Assembly (NCBI GenBank): GCA_021292105.1 | Contig: CM037860.1 | Coordinates: 12,728,698-12,792,697, forward strand | Source: Anadara kagoshimensis | Taxonomy: Eukaryota > Mollusca > Bivalvia > Arcoida > Arcidae | DNA: 64,000 nucleotides | Direction: 5' to 3' | Shown here: positions 45,601 to 56,850 of the stretch, in pieces | Position numbering within the stretch: position 1 is the stretch's first letter | Layout of the letters: each line of letters starts with the position of its first letter | Position numbers and translations under genes: made by a program | Notes under the pieces: model-generated | The model's database searches: none | What the model saw: only the letters and a program-made list of their open reading frames with translations | What the model was told of the DNA's origin: nothing

Positions 45601-48600
45601 AGGCAAATATTTCTAACTTAGTCCATGTTTGCTGTCTTTTTGTAATCCTTACTACATGTTTAAAATATAAAACAAAATATCTTATTATCAAATTAAAATG
45701 GCTCATTTATTCATTTGGAGCCCTAAAAGAAAAAGAAGAACAAAATTGAGCAAAATTTGTATGTGAGGCAACCAGGTTTGTGATAATTTTTGCTGACATA
45801 CAATTTTATTTTAAAACTGGATGCTGTAACGAGTATAAAATTAAAAAAATATTGTCTTGGTGTAACAATGTAAGATACTTACTGACAAAGACCGGATATT
45901 AGATGCGCATGGTTACCCATGTTTCTTTGTATTTTAAAGAAATATTCCAATGGTGAGTGAACTGGAGGTTCTATATCTGTTCTCAAGCTGTAGACATCTA
46001 CAGCAGTCACCCATCGAAAGATTGCACGAAGCTTTGACAACTCATCCCATTCGGAATTCTTTGTTAGGTATGCTATGAGATCCTTGAAAGATCCCAGCAA
46101 TAGTCTTTTTGGTCCCTAAAATGCATAAATAGAAATACTTAGTGATTTTTAACATCTGTGAGTATCGATGTAGTTGTTATGCACCTAATGGTGTTATTCA
46201 TGCATGTAGCATTTAAAATAACGGAAAAATGTCTTATTCTGCTGAACAAAATATCACTTTGATGTTCTTTGTGATAAAGAAATGTCTTATTTTTTATAAT
46301 TCAAAACAATTAATCAAGATTTTGTGGAGTGAAATGAAGTTTTACGCTCCAATCAAGATTATGTCACTTATGTAAAGGTTCGTAAATGGCGTAGAAAATG
46401 GGAGATTCTTTGGAAAACACAGACTTTGATCCGACAAATTTTCTCACACTAGAATCTGACTGAGTGGGATTCGAACTTAAGTGGTAAGATGCACTGTGAT
46501 CCGGAAGTCGGTGCTTTAGACAACTCGGCTCCTTAAAGTATGAAACACAAAACCAAACATACCAATCTATGTCCAAATCACCAAATACCAAAAACCAAAT
46601 TTTTTGAAAAATAACAAAATTATTGCAATTTCAATGTTGCTAAATTTAAGGTAAGGAAAAGCTAAACTACGGAATGATTGTGTAACCGGACCCTGGTGTT
46701 TAATAAGGGTATGTGTTAAAACTATATGTACAATCTTTTTTAAATTATATTTCATTACATATTACATTTAGTTATAATAACATGCATTACATGCAATACG
46801 AACATCTTATAGTAGCATCATGCAGCTGTATATAATAACTACTACTGGCTATAGAATTCTGTAGTACTGATTTCTACATGCAAGTACTTACGTCAGTTTC
46901 CCCTTCATCTGACTAATTAAAAAATAAAACCCATATATATATATACTACTAGTAGTATTATACCCCCGCAAACTAGTTTGAGGGGGTATATAGGAATCAC
47001 TGTCCATCTGTCGGTCTGTGTAAAATCGTGTCCGGGCCACATCTCATTATTGCTTTAGATGACTCATAAAACTTCATATGAATAATCTTCATGGTCCAAA
47101 GGTGTGTCATGACCTTGAAACAATGTCATGTCGGAAAAGTCAAGGTTGGGGTAAAACAGTTAATGTTGGGGTGGGGGTATTTGACTCTCAAGAGACAGTT
47201 CTAGTTTAATTCAGCGATAACCTTGACCTTTGAATTTTACCACTTTACTTTCTTTTGATTTAAATATAAACAAAGCAAAAATAGCTTCAACTTAATGACG
47301 GATTCCATCACCCTACGTATTTATAATGTTATATTCTGCACCAGTTCATATTCAAAACACAATCCAAAAATCGAAACTAGTAAATTTGGTTAAACACCTG
47401 AACTTCTACCAGTGGAGTGAGGTCGGTTCGTAGAAACAAGGTTTAACTACATAACCAAATCAAAAGAGCCTTTCCCAAATCACCTGAACATTGCATATGT
47501 AATGACCTTTAAATATACCGGTGGTAGGGGACCTCATGAAAACACAAAATGTAACAATAAGTACAAAAATATCATGACTTCAATCTGCCTGCTTCTGGTG
47601 CCAAAACACAGCTATGATTCATATAACAATTGATCAAGATTTTGTTGAATGAAATGAAGTTCAACGCTCCAATCAAGATTATTTCACTTATGTCAAGGTA
47701 CGTCAATGGCGTAGTAAATTTTGAGAAAACACAGACTTTGCCTAGCGAACTGACAAATTTTCTCACACTAGGATCTGACTGAGTGGGATTTGAACTTAAG
47801 TGTGATCCGGAAGTCGGTGGTTTAGACAACTCGGCTCCTGAAAGTATGAAACTCAAAACCAAACATACCCGCCCATGTCCAAATCACAATCCAAAAGTAC
47901 AATGAAAAGTTTAAAAGTGGCAAATTAACACATTAACGTCAACGCAGGAAGTGAGGTCGGGTGCTCCGGAAAAGTATTCTTTTGTGCATGTTTCAAATCG
48001 TTAAACCATTCAACCAATCACTGACATATAGTACTTATTTAAACCACTTCCTAAGAGTTCCAATAACTTACGTTAAGGACATAGTTATCGACAGTCTGGT
48101 AGTCGGCTTCATTAAAGATGTCTGCCTTTTTCTTCTTTGGAGGTACTGGTGGTGGTAACTGTTTTCGTTGATATTCTGTTGATGGTCTCGGTGTGGTATT
48201 GTCAACTTGTCGTGGACCCTAGTACAAAAGAAAATATATAGTGTTAAGATTTGAAATAACGTTTGAAATTAATCCCAACAGTCCCTTGCCAATTCTGACA
48301 TTTAATAATTATACATAAATTGAGGTGTTAGCAGCTAGTACTTGCGTACTTGAAGGAAATATATCAATACGACATACTTTTTCGTACCCACGGTAAGCAT
48401 TACTATTAAGTTTGAGGACTCATTTCAAATTTTTTTTAAGTATTTGGTCAATTCCTTATACTCTATGACAAAGACGCCTACATAATAATATGGTCTCGTT
48501 TGAGCTGTAAATGCTATAAGTGGTGTACCAAAATGACGACCAAATCGCTATTTGGGGTCATATGTACAAGAGGTAAAATTCTAATCGAATATTAAAACAG

Positions 48601-51600
48601 AAAAAATTCAATTTTATAATATGAAACAAGTTTCTCTTGTTTGAATTTAGGAGTTTATTACTAACTAAAGACTTTTTACTAGATACATAAATATAAAATT
48701 ATAAAACCAACACAATTATTATTCGTCCTCGTATCTATATTTCTGTTATGTATATTCTGTTATTCTGTAATATGATTGTCAGATTTGCTACTTTTTACTG
48801 TGTTCAATAATCATAGAAAGAGTTGGGTTGAGTTGCGTTTTGGTCAAGAATATTTTACTTTTATCGAGACGCCGCCAGCTATAGGCGAAAGTGCAGAAAT
48901 TTTGCCTGTGCGTTGCGCTTATGGCATTATACAGCAGGGTTCTTTAAATAGCGTGCCAAGCCCATCGTGACACGGAACCTCGTTTAAGTTCCCATCCGAA
49001 AGAATCGCGACTTTCATTTCGTAATCCCGAATGCTTGGCAGAAGAACAGTTACTACCCACTTTCAAATCTTGGGTCAGACCCGGACGGGGTTCGAACCCA
49101 CGACCTCCCACTTATAATCATAGAAAGAAAGTCTGTATAAAGTAGATTTTAGTGAATGAGTTTGTTTCTTGATAAAAAGTAAGAGGTAGAAAAGTTGCTT
49201 GATTAAACGGGGTTCTACGTCCAAGTCAAGAATAGTTCATCTATATCGAGATGTCACCAGTTATAGGTGAACTTTGCAGTGCCCTCAGGGCAATGTGCAG
49301 GGCCACACCTGTCGTGGCACTGAGCATCAGTTTTTAAACTCTCTTCCGAAGGAGCTCGTGACTTTCATTCCTAAATGCTGAGTTCTTAGCGAAAGAACGG
49401 TCACTACCTATTTTCAAGTCTTGGTCAGACCCAGCCGGGGTTCGAACCCACGACCCCATATACGGAGCGAGCACTCTACGAACTGAGCTACCGTGATGGT
49501 AAATAAAAAGAGATAGAAAGAACAACATTAATAACAACACCAATGTAAAAAAGCTCTTTTGAATTGAATAGATTTGCGCTCTTATTCCAACAAATCAAAA
49601 CAACAAAAAGAACAAAGCGACAGTACACAATCTCAATCGACATCAAAAGAAGCACAGAAATTAAAATTCCTTGTACCATAATAGTAATATTTTGTATTAT
49701 TTGCAAGCTATAACCCACACTTATCTGTGAGTAAATAAGCTAAAAAGCGTACCCACATATGTAACCACATACTATTAACATTCACCATCTTTGTACTCTC
49801 CAATGTAACCCCAAACCATTACCCTCACTTTATAAACCAAACCTTCTGTAACCGGTGACACACTATGCAATGAGATTGAATTTACCCCATCCATGCCCCA
49901 GTTTCACAATCATTCCTTAGTTAAGATTTTCATTAACTTATATATAGCTAATATTTGCAATCTTTTATAGAATTCAAAATACAATTTTGATAAAAACTAG
50001 AAAACAGGTGTTATAAGTTTGAAGCCATCTTCAAAAAGGAACCTTATAATAACAAATATCTTGAAAAATAACAAAATTATTGCGATTCTTATGTTGCTAA
50101 ATTTAGTTTAAGGAAAAATTTAAACTAAGAAGTTGTTGTGAAACCGTGACAAGATGTTAAAAAGCGGTATGTCTGCAATAAGTTTTAAATTGCATTTCAA
50201 TACATACAACATTTATTTCAATAGCATGCAGTACGTCTATACAAAAACTAGCAACATGCAGCTGTATATAATACTTCTACTGATTATATAATTCTGTAGT
50301 ACTGATTTCTACATACTTACGTTATTTTGTTCTTCGTTTGACTAATTAAAAAATAAAACCTATGTATATATATACTACTAGTATGATTTACTGCAGCAAT
50401 AACCTTGACCTTTGAATTCTACAACTACCTTTAATTTGAAAAAAAAAACCATCGATGTAAAACTGGACAGACCAAACATGACTTCAACATAAAGACGGAT
50501 TCAATCACCCCGTGTATTTAAAATGTTATATTCTGTGCCGAATGTTATGTATATACTTCTAGTATTATTCGGCGATAACCTTGACCTTTGAACTCTCTTT
50601 TGAGAACAATAATTGATGCAAACTGGACAAACCAAAAACTTCAACATAAAGATGGATTCTGTCACCTTGTGTATTTATCCTGCATCGAATGTCGAATATG
50701 GAAATCAAAAACAAACATACCGTTACATGTTCAAATCACAATCCAAAAATCAAAATAAAAAAAGCTTTGAAAACAGTTTACGTTAGTTAAACACGTGAAC
50801 TCCCTCCAGGGCATTGAGATGGGTTTAAAGAAACAAAGTTCAACTACAAAAAGAACTTTCTTTCAGAATTTACCTTCACCGTGTATATGTAATGACCTTG
50901 ATATATGCCAGGGATAAGGACACTAAGAAAACACAAAATTTAACATTGAGTACAAATAATAATGACTTAGATCTATCAGCCACTGGAACTTAAACAGCAA
51001 GACGAACCTTCAATAAAAACACAATTTCACTGAAACATCTATTGATTCTACCACATGGTCGCTTCTTTCTTAACTTTACATATTATATCTTTTCTTTTAA
51101 CTTCTCTTAATATACCTGCATTACACAAATCCACAAACGAATGGCACAATGACAAGTTCTGTGTGTATAATGGCTTGGACTAAAACTTTTTTAAATTAAA
51201 AGTAATAATTCAAGTATACTAGTATATACAGCAGTAAGAATTTCAAAGATCAATATGTCGCGCCTAGCTCCTAAGTCGCCATAAGGTTAATTTTAATGCC
51301 ACAATGCATTGAGGGACAAAAACTAAACCTGACGAAACCAAATGAATGCTTAATGGCATATTTATGCATTGACATTATCTTCAAACAAAACTGGAATTAC
51401 CAAACCAAAAACACCAATATGATATATCTAGTGAACAGTTGAACTTTGTTTTTGAAGTCTGAAGCTCGTCCAGTTGTATAACTTAACCTCGGTACTTAGT
51501 GGTAGATAACTAAAAATAAAATAAGCTAATTCATGCTCACAGGTGCAGCGGATCTAGGTGCTACTCTAACAGTCGTAGCGGTTACCCCACTACTAGGCGT

Positions 51601-51696
51601 GCCATTCAGTGTTGTTTTGCCTACATTAGGTGTTGTCTGTGGTCGACTGCTGGTGCCAGCAATCGGTTGAGCTTGTGTACTGGATGCTGATCCCAT
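39495..51696 (-). CDS. Paralogue A, KY/hillarin-like pseudo-transglutaminase with dynein-stalk-like C-terminal module
   Basis: Ten coding exons: 51541-51696, 50321-50341, 48072-48218, 46892-46912, 45883-46115, 43340-45431, 41793-42073, 41268-41453, 40747-40869, 39495-39659. The sum plus one missing base is 1,142 codons including stop. Domains: Met-Gly Ser/Thr-rich N-terminus; Pro-rich linker; transglutaminase-like core (residues about 116-245) with Met181 at the catalytic Cys column, Ala224 at the His column and Asp239 kept; KY-type beta-rich region with GEYALKLYA and GEYSLNVFA repeats; acidic stretch; helical repeats; dynein-stalk-like module (about 965-1060); Gly-rich and basic tail. One frame change lies at 43,553-43,598. 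By family it should be a non-enzymatic cytoskeletal scaffold. The microtubule link is inferred from the stalk-like module. Confidence 0.85.
40747..40869 (-). CDS. Paralogue A exon 7 (Gly-rich and basic segment)
   Basis: 123 nt, 41 codons, phase 0-0, after TTAATTAG. AKGMIDMVES continues the stalk helix, followed by GMAGGAGGGGGA and KKRKGKQK. The donor is weak (GTATAG). If not used, the next codons are Val and TAG, giving a protein that ends here. Confidence 0.75.
41268..41453 (-). CDS. Paralogue A exon 6 (dynein-stalk-like module)
   Basis: 186 nt, 62 codons, phase 0-0. Encodes DWKCCANILGRMG, ISAFDPKDVY, AKKILEPFSFEVIRD and GAATFYVW. The landmark order (D-W, F-D-x-x-x-V, K-K-I-L, F-x-x-x-V/I, S-A-G-A-A, W) follows the dynein heavy chain microtubule-binding stalk domain. 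Confidence 0.9.
41793..42073 (-). CDS. Paralogue A exon 5 (helical repeats, start of dynein-stalk-like module)
   Basis: 281 nt, entry phase 1, exit phase 0. Acceptor CTTATTGTAG, donor GTAGGACA. RRRELKALEAAIKKAQEVN is a two-helix repeat. KKYISPPLGIHQTLQAAFVL then opens the stalk-like module. Same size and phases as paralogue B exon 6. Confidence 0.9.
43340..45431 (-). CDS. Paralogue A exon 4 (core C-terminal half, KY-type region, acidic and helical segments; one frame change)
   Basis: 2,092 nt after TTTTTTCCAG, ending CAAG|GTAAGAAA. It encodes MAGIPCVIISG, AQWNGVFIKDEWRFID (Ala replaces the catalytic His, Asp kept), INEFYFLPDPDKFIWTHFP, CPDIGWGPG and the GEYALKLYA, GEYSLNVFA and DFGEYMVDMY repeats. 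The main frame stops at 43553. A second frame begins by 43,590 and runs without stop to the donor, encoding EDELTLVEDDEAN and a helical repeat (KKAARKLIQRGLVLKD) that matches paralogue B exon 5. One base is missing relative to the phases on both sides. Confidence 0.9.
45883..46115 (-). CDS. Paralogue A exon 3 (transglutaminase-like core, N-terminal half)
   Basis: 233 nt, phase 0 in, phase 2 out. Acceptor ATGCATTTTAG, donor GTAAGTAT. KLRAIFRWVTAVDVYS is the KY-core helix. RNMGNHAHLISGLC is the catalytic-loop region, and Met takes the place of the nucleophilic Cys when A-H-L and G-L-C are aligned with typical members. Confidence 0.9.
46310..46535 (-). mobile_element. tRNA-Leu/Ser-type SINE
   Basis: At the high-coordinate end, GAGCCGAGTTGTCTAAAGCA looks like an A box of a long-variable-arm tRNA, and AAGTTCGAATCCCACTCAG like a B box. 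A nearly identical copy is at 47630-47840. It lies in the intron between exon 3 and microexon 2. Confidence 0.75.
46892..46912 (-). CDS. Paralogue A 21-nt microexon, copy 2
   Basis: Encodes SDEGETD with acceptor TTTTTTAATTAG and donor GTAAGTAC, phase 0-0. Acidic, inserted between the Pro-rich linker and the transglutaminase-like core. Confidence 0.65.
46955..47210. mobile_element. Dispersed repeat R2 inserted in one arm of a segmental duplication
   Basis: CCCCGCAAACTAGTTTGAGG palindromic start, GGGTATATAGGAATCACTG and GACTCTCAAGAGACAGTTC end. The sister segment at 50.39 kb lacks it, so the insertion followed the duplication or was lost from the other arm. Confidence 0.75.
47630..47840 (-). 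mobile_element. tRNA-Leu/Ser-type SINE
   Basis: Same blocks as the copy at 46310-46535 (GTCAGATCCTAGTGTGAGAA, TTGATTGGAGCGTTGAACTT), adjacent to an R1 copy. Confidence 0.75.
48072..48218 (-). CDS. Paralogue A exon 2 (Pro-rich linker)
   Basis: 147 nt, 49 codons, phase 0-0. Acceptor TTGTACTAG, donor GTAAGTTA. RKQLPPPVPPKKKKADIF could bind SH3 or EVH1-type domains (inference). It is followed by EADYQTVDNYVLN, the segment conserved in B and C. Confidence 0.85.
48826..49110 (-). mobile_element. tRNA-derived SINE
   Basis: B-box-like GGGGTTCGAACCCACGACC, then TCTGACCCAAGATTTGAAAG on the minus strand and the GTGACACG-type body. The A-box end is truncated. Same family as 20090-20394. Between paralogue A exon 2 and microexon 1. 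Confidence 0.85.
49200..49497 (-). mobile_element. tRNA-derived SINE, best-preserved head
   Basis: On the minus strand CGGTAGCTCAGTTCGTAGAG (A box) and GTGGGTTCGAACCCCGGC (B box) are both clear, followed by TGGGTCTGACCAAGACTTG. Body as in the other three copies. Confidence 0.9.
50030..51000. repeat. Segmental duplication, right arm
   Basis: Collinear with 46600-47640 including microexon 50321-50341. The CTTGACCTTTGAA block occurs twice within this arm (about 50400 and 50578), so a smaller local duplication also happened here. Confidence 0.8.
50321..50341 (-). CDS. Paralogue A 21-nt microexon, copy 1
   Basis: Encodes SNEEQNN between TTTTTTAATTAG and GTAAGTATG, phase 0-0. It lies in a segment duplicated at 46.6-47.6 kb, where the partner microexon encodes SDEGETD. 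Splice sites of both copies are intact. Paralogue B has no counterpart. Confidence 0.6.
51541..51696 (-). CDS. Paralogue A exon 1 (start codon)
   Basis: 52 codons starting M-G-S-A-S-S-T-Q and ending at CCT|GTGAGC, phase 0. Thr/Ser/Pro-rich and probably disordered. Gly2 with Ser6 fits N-myristoylation. The frame stays open five codons past the donor before a stop. Start chosen because it is the only Met in an open frame after the 5'UTR acceptor, and because B and C begin alike. Confidence 0.75.
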
Positions 51697-51742
51697 TTTT
51701 TGGTTATTCTATTGTGTTCTCCATCTTAGTTCTTTCTAATCA
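51697..51742 (-). other. 5'UTR segment of paralogue A with upstream acceptor
   Basis: TATTTTACAG at 51743 is a good acceptor, so an untranslated upstream exon is likely. The segment contains one short upstream frame (ATG at 51722-51724, six codons and then a stop) before the main start. Confidence 0.5.
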
Positions 51743-53049
51743 CTGTAAAATATAAAAGAAAAATTTTCAACAAGCTAAAAATTTCATAGTGAGTGATCCA
51801 TATTGTTCTTTACTCAATGCTGATTATCATGGACATGTTGCATTGTCAACAAACGGGGAAACGTGTATGATGTAGGTTTACAGAACATTTTACATACGGC
51901 TATGTATCCATTGTATTCAATAAAAACAGGCTAGATGGCCTGAACATGTATGTATCAATATAGTTGTAAGTGTATTCAAATGCTACTATACTCGGTTTTA
52001 TTGGAGATGTTCATCTCTTTCGCCAGGATTTGCCACGAGTAACTAAATATGGAAATGTTTACCGAAATAATGAATTACACTACACACTAACAACATATGC
52101 TGCACAAATTACTATAAACAATGACCACGTTTGATTAAAACACATCAGTGCTGAAAATACCCAACAGATAAAATATTTATAACAACAATTTATACTACTA
52201 TACTAATTAAATTCTTAATGATGGATGTTATTTAGTTTGACATACATTGTCGGTAATGTCTTACAAACCATATATTTCAGGTATTTTTAATAAGATTGTT
52301 CATTTTGTAAGTTTTATAAATATCTGTAAAAAGTAGCAGACAAAATGTTTGCGAAAACAAATGAAGTAAACACTAAATCCGCCCACTTCGTTTGGGGAAT
52401 ATAATTATCTATTCTGACGGTGAACTAGCTATAAAAGTAGCTTTCTGTAACTTCCTATGCTTTTTGTTATCTGGCATTTTAGTAACAGTGTTCAAAGAGT
52501 GCTCTACTTCATTACTCCATGTAAGATAGAGTGTTCTATACTCTATGAAAGGAATCAGAAAGAAATCAATCAATTCAAAACATATTATTCCATACAGATT
52601 TTCACATATAAATGATAATGTATTATGACACTTACCCCTACCTTCTCGTATACATGCCTTACCTCGTATTTAAATCAACCACAGACAGGTCAAAACTTTA
52701 TACTGTACATATTAAATAAGGTCTCAATTTAAGTGGTTTTGTTTTTGTTTACAACTTTCTGATTTTAGACAAGTCGTCACAGGTATGAGACAATGCCGAC
52801 AGCTAACACTATTATTATCATAAGATCTTAACTTTGACGCGATCAACTTTACATTTCCAGTTAAATCTTATACAGTATAATACACCTAATCAAAATAAAA
52901 TGACAACGTGGATATTTATTTGGATAATTATTTAACGGATCTGAATAATATTTACTTATAATCGTGTGTCTCAAGTTTTTGACGTTTGTCTTGTGACATG
53001 ATACTATGTTCGTGACAATGGGATTGCTATACCAGAATAATTACTGTGA

Positions 53050-53160
53050 TTTACTAGCATTTCTTCATGTGCTACTTTTGATTTTTTTTATGAAATAATG
53101 CATTCAAAAGTAGCACATGACAATTGAAATAATGCATTCAAAAGTAGCACATGACATTTT
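53050..53160. repeat. Inverted and direct repeats of a 16-bp motif
   Basis: CATGTGCTACTTTTGA occurs once on the plus strand. Its reverse complement, TCAAAAGTAGCACATG, follows twice within a 36-bp direct repeat (AATAATGCATTCAAAAGTAG). Confidence 0.9.
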
Positions 53161-53169
53161 GATCATTCC

Positions 53170-53190
53170 CCTCTCTCTCTCTCTCTCTCT
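53170..53190. repeat. (CT)n microsatellite
   Basis: About ten CT units. Confidence 0.95.
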
Positions 53191-53290
53191 TTCGACATAA
53201 ATATACAATACAAACGCTATTAAATTAACACATTTATTTGTTATTTTTAATGTTGAATATTTATTCATGAGTATTTAGGATTATTTTAAC

Positions 53291-53330
<40 letters not shown>
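53291..53330. repeat. (GT)n microsatellite
   Basis: Nineteen or so uninterrupted GT units. Confidence 0.95.
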
Positions 53331-53923
53331 CAGTGAAAATAGACGTGTATGTATTTATTTCTATATATAATTTTACTTACGGAAAAACAGAACCCATAAG
53401 AATACAGTAATCAAACACTGTTCCAACATTTATTTTAAATTTCAGATATGCTATATCGATTTTATTAATTGCCCATTCAAATCAATATTTAAATGTTTAT
53501 TTATCGTCGCCATACAAAGACATATTACGTTTGTTTTTTGTTTGGACTTGTACAATACAAAATATAATACAAACACATACTTTTATTGCGTTCATTAAGA
53601 TCATTATGTAAGATTTATTTCTGTTAGCCGTTCGATAGAGAGATAATTAAAGTGTTATATTGCGCAACAGTGTCAATTACCGGGACACGGTGTATTTATT
53701 TTAAATAAGCACAGTTTAGAAATATTTCCAGTACTTTTCTCATATAATATTTCTTTCAGTATAATATCAAAGTAAGAGTGGTTTATTACCAAAACAATTA
53801 TCGTGACTGGCGCATATTTGTTGTCGCATATTCAAAATTAGGTAAAAATAGTATTGCTCAAGCTGAAAACTATAGGTTGTCGTACTGAAAAATATATTAA
53901 CAAATTCCAAGTCACGAAATTGA

Positions 53924-53926
<3 letters not shown>

Positions 53927-53961
<35 letters not shown>
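53927..53961. repeat. (TC)n microsatellite
   Basis: About 17 TC units. Confidence 0.95.
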
Positions 53962-53964
<3 letters not shown>

Positions 53965-54314
53965 CTGTGATTACAAAACGGCAATAAATGAATTAACCCT
54001 TTGTTTGAATCCAATTTTCTACACCTGGATCAATGCTAACCCAACTAAGCTAACGACATAAATTTAATAAATATATACGTCTCTTTAAAACCGAACGATT
54101 TAAAGATCAAATTCCCCAATACTGACCTTCTAACAGATCAATTCCGGGTGACTGATTCTATTTGTTATTTCGATATATAATCCTATTGTGTTTATGGATT
54201 CGTTATTTCTTGCCACTAAGTAATGGTCTGATAACAAACCCTCCTTCAAGAATATAAAATAAAAAGAAACTGCCCAAGATTTATCGATTGATTGATTACT
54301 TGGTTTCAAATCAA

Positions 54315-54700
54315 AGACAAACAAAGCAGTTCATGTCCAAATGACCATCACAAGGCAATATAAAAACTTTAAAACTGGCAAGTTAAGTTAAATATGTGTA
54401 CTTCCACCAGGGAAGTGAGGCCGGGTGCTCCAGGAGGTTAAGCATCTCCTGTTGAGCTAGCTACACCTGTTACGTGGGAAAGAGGAACTATGGGACGTCA
54501 AAAATATCCAAGGTAATTTTAGATATAGAGACATCATACTTATCAACAAGTGTGATGCCGGTAATAAAAATAATTTTTTAAGACCCTGCAATATCCCTTC
54601 GTCAACAAGTTATTTGTCAGCAGTTTGCTTCGTTGTATAAAGTTCCCGTAGTGGACACGAGCTGCACCATAGCGTATTAAATGTGAAACAAATACACCAT
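54315..54700 (+). mobile_element. Dispersed repeat R1, long copy
   Basis: ACTTCCACCAGGGAAGTGAG, GGGTGCTCCAGGAGGTTAAG, AGCTAGCTACACCTGTTACG and ACAAATACACCATAAAC end. Collinear with the copy at 27645-28075. Confidence 0.8.
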
Positions 54701-56311
54701 AAACTGAAAAATTGTTCCATTGATACTGTTGATTTGACAATCAGCTGAATGTGAATATGTAGAAATATTGCTGAAAACAGATCTATTCAGTTTTCAAATA
54801 AACTCCGGTTTCCTCTACTATTTCAGCAATTGCTTGCTTAATATATGCATTTTATTATATTTGATTAGCAAGAAGCAACACGGCTTATTATTTACTCAAC
54901 TTTCTTTTTTTTTCTTAAACTTGCATAACATTTTAAAGATTGTAGTTGTAACGCATGTTTACACCTAACAAAATCGACCAAAGAACAGATATAAAATTTA
55001 CCGTATACAAACCAATTTAACCTTTCAACACTGAATCCGAGTACAGTCAGATAGTTTTGAAAGCAATATCCCACGATGGTATTTACACAACATTGAGCCA
55101 TTGTCAGACTTATACTTCATGTTAAATGGATTGATTAAAAATATATCCGGAGATATCAGATCGACATCATAAAAGGGCTTCGACATTCTGAATTACACAA
55201 CGATTTAATACGGAAATTAAAATGTGGACCATAATATATTCCCATAGATAGATAGATTAAATTCTGATAAAACTATCATATAATTTCAATGTCTCTTTCA
55301 TGAATGGATGCTCTCTTTCTGCAAAAAATGTCTATATTATATTTGTGTATATGCAGAAAAATATAATAGCATTTATAGGGGTGTCTTCCCTCTATTTCTT
55401 CATTTTAAAAACAGTATTCCCTCTATTCATACATGCAAACAAGAGAAATTTCTTCAGAAATAAATACTCCCCGTTCCCAATATCGCTTTCCTAAAGTTTT
55501 GCCCATCTCTCAGGTTTATCTTCACACCTTAATTTGGTATGCAGCACATCGTCTAATGTCGGTATATATTTGTGACTAGTGAATAAAATCTTTTCATAGA
55601 TGTGCAATTAAAAAAGAAGACACCATATTTGGACGAACTGCGACAGAATTACACCCCTAAACTTGGTTTACGGGGGTAAAGAAACAGTATAACAGAGTTC
55701 ATAGAACAGATAAATAACACCAATCTACTCTAACAAACAAACAAATAGCAACAATCTGTACTGATAAAATATCAACAAAATAGAACATCTACAAACAATA
55801 TCTATATGACAGCACATAACAGACAAATCAAACGGACAGTGATGATTATGATACCTGGTGCTACAGAAGAGAGAGTTAAGTAGTTTTCAATGTAACCAGA
55901 GGTCAGATTAGTTGACAATCACAGATTCTCTACTGGAATTTCCCAGACTGTTTGACCTGTTGCAGCTGGGATGTATAAGACCGCATGGTGACCTGTTGCA
56001 ACTGGGATTTTTTAGATTGTATGACGCGTTGCAACGAGGATTATTAAGACGTATGACCTGCTGAGATTTTCAGACCGTTTGACTTATTTCACTTTATTAT
56101 GATTGCCGCTGTTTAACGTCTACATGTATGTGACCTTTCAGCCAATGTGCAGACCGTTGACTTAATTTTTTTAAGTTGTGCGCTTGACGTGATAAAGTTG
56201 AAAAGGGACAAAAGAAGAATCTTGAAAAATAAAAAAAGATTGGGGTTATTTGAAACCAGAGTAGAATGGGTGACATATGGTGAGTTGCAGAAAAGAGAAG
56301 TTACAAATATT

Positions 56312-56332
56312 GGGGGGGGGGGGGGGGGGGGG
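56312..56332. repeat. 21-base G run
   Basis: Uninterrupted guanines on the plus strand, able to form a G-quadruplex and hard to sequence accurately. Proline/glycine frames through it are artefacts. Confidence 0.95.
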
Positions 56333-56850
56333 TCCATGCCAACGACAATGCTTGTTCTGTATACGATAAACAATATAGAGGATCTTTAACACGTCCAAAT
56401 GGGCCTGCTTATTTACACAATATTTCACCAAGGAGTTTCAGACCTTTTTTATCAATTATGTCAGAAAGATAAACCCGCTTACTGTTTATGAAATGCGCCG
56501 AGCTTCCTGTTCATTACCAGAAAAAAAGTAAATTAACTTGAAAATCAATTTATTTTCAAATAAAAATATTAAATCTGTTTCAGCATACAATGTGAAATAA
56601 TTGATTACAGTAAACTTTTATTCAATTGCTATGTTTAACTTAAATGAATTAACATCAATAAAGTGATGCTATTTTAATTAAAATTTATAAGCTGGTTTTA
56701 ATGAAAATTTGTATACCTGTATACGGATCACAATCAATAATGTATGTGAATTATTTTACGGTAAAATCAGTTACAGACATGAAAAAGAAAACGCAACTTG
56801 AGGGCCATTAGATAATACATGATACATTGTATCATCAGGTGAAGTAATAA

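Larger units (their letters stand above)
46600..47640. repeat. Segmental duplication, left arm
   Basis: Shares with 50030-51000 the blocks ATGCAGCTGTATATAATA, TCTGTAGTACTGATTTCTAC, the microexon with its splice sites, AACCTTGACCTTTGAAT and ATGTTATATTCTG. It differs by the R2 insertion. Confidence 0.8.

Noticed and set aside
49420-49497. tRNA-like sequence on the minus strand with clear A and B boxes
   Set aside because: It continues into the same SINE body as the other copies and lacks a folded acceptor stem.
56113-56431. Gly- or Pro-rich frames on both strands
   Set aside because: They depend on the 21-base G run and have no other support.
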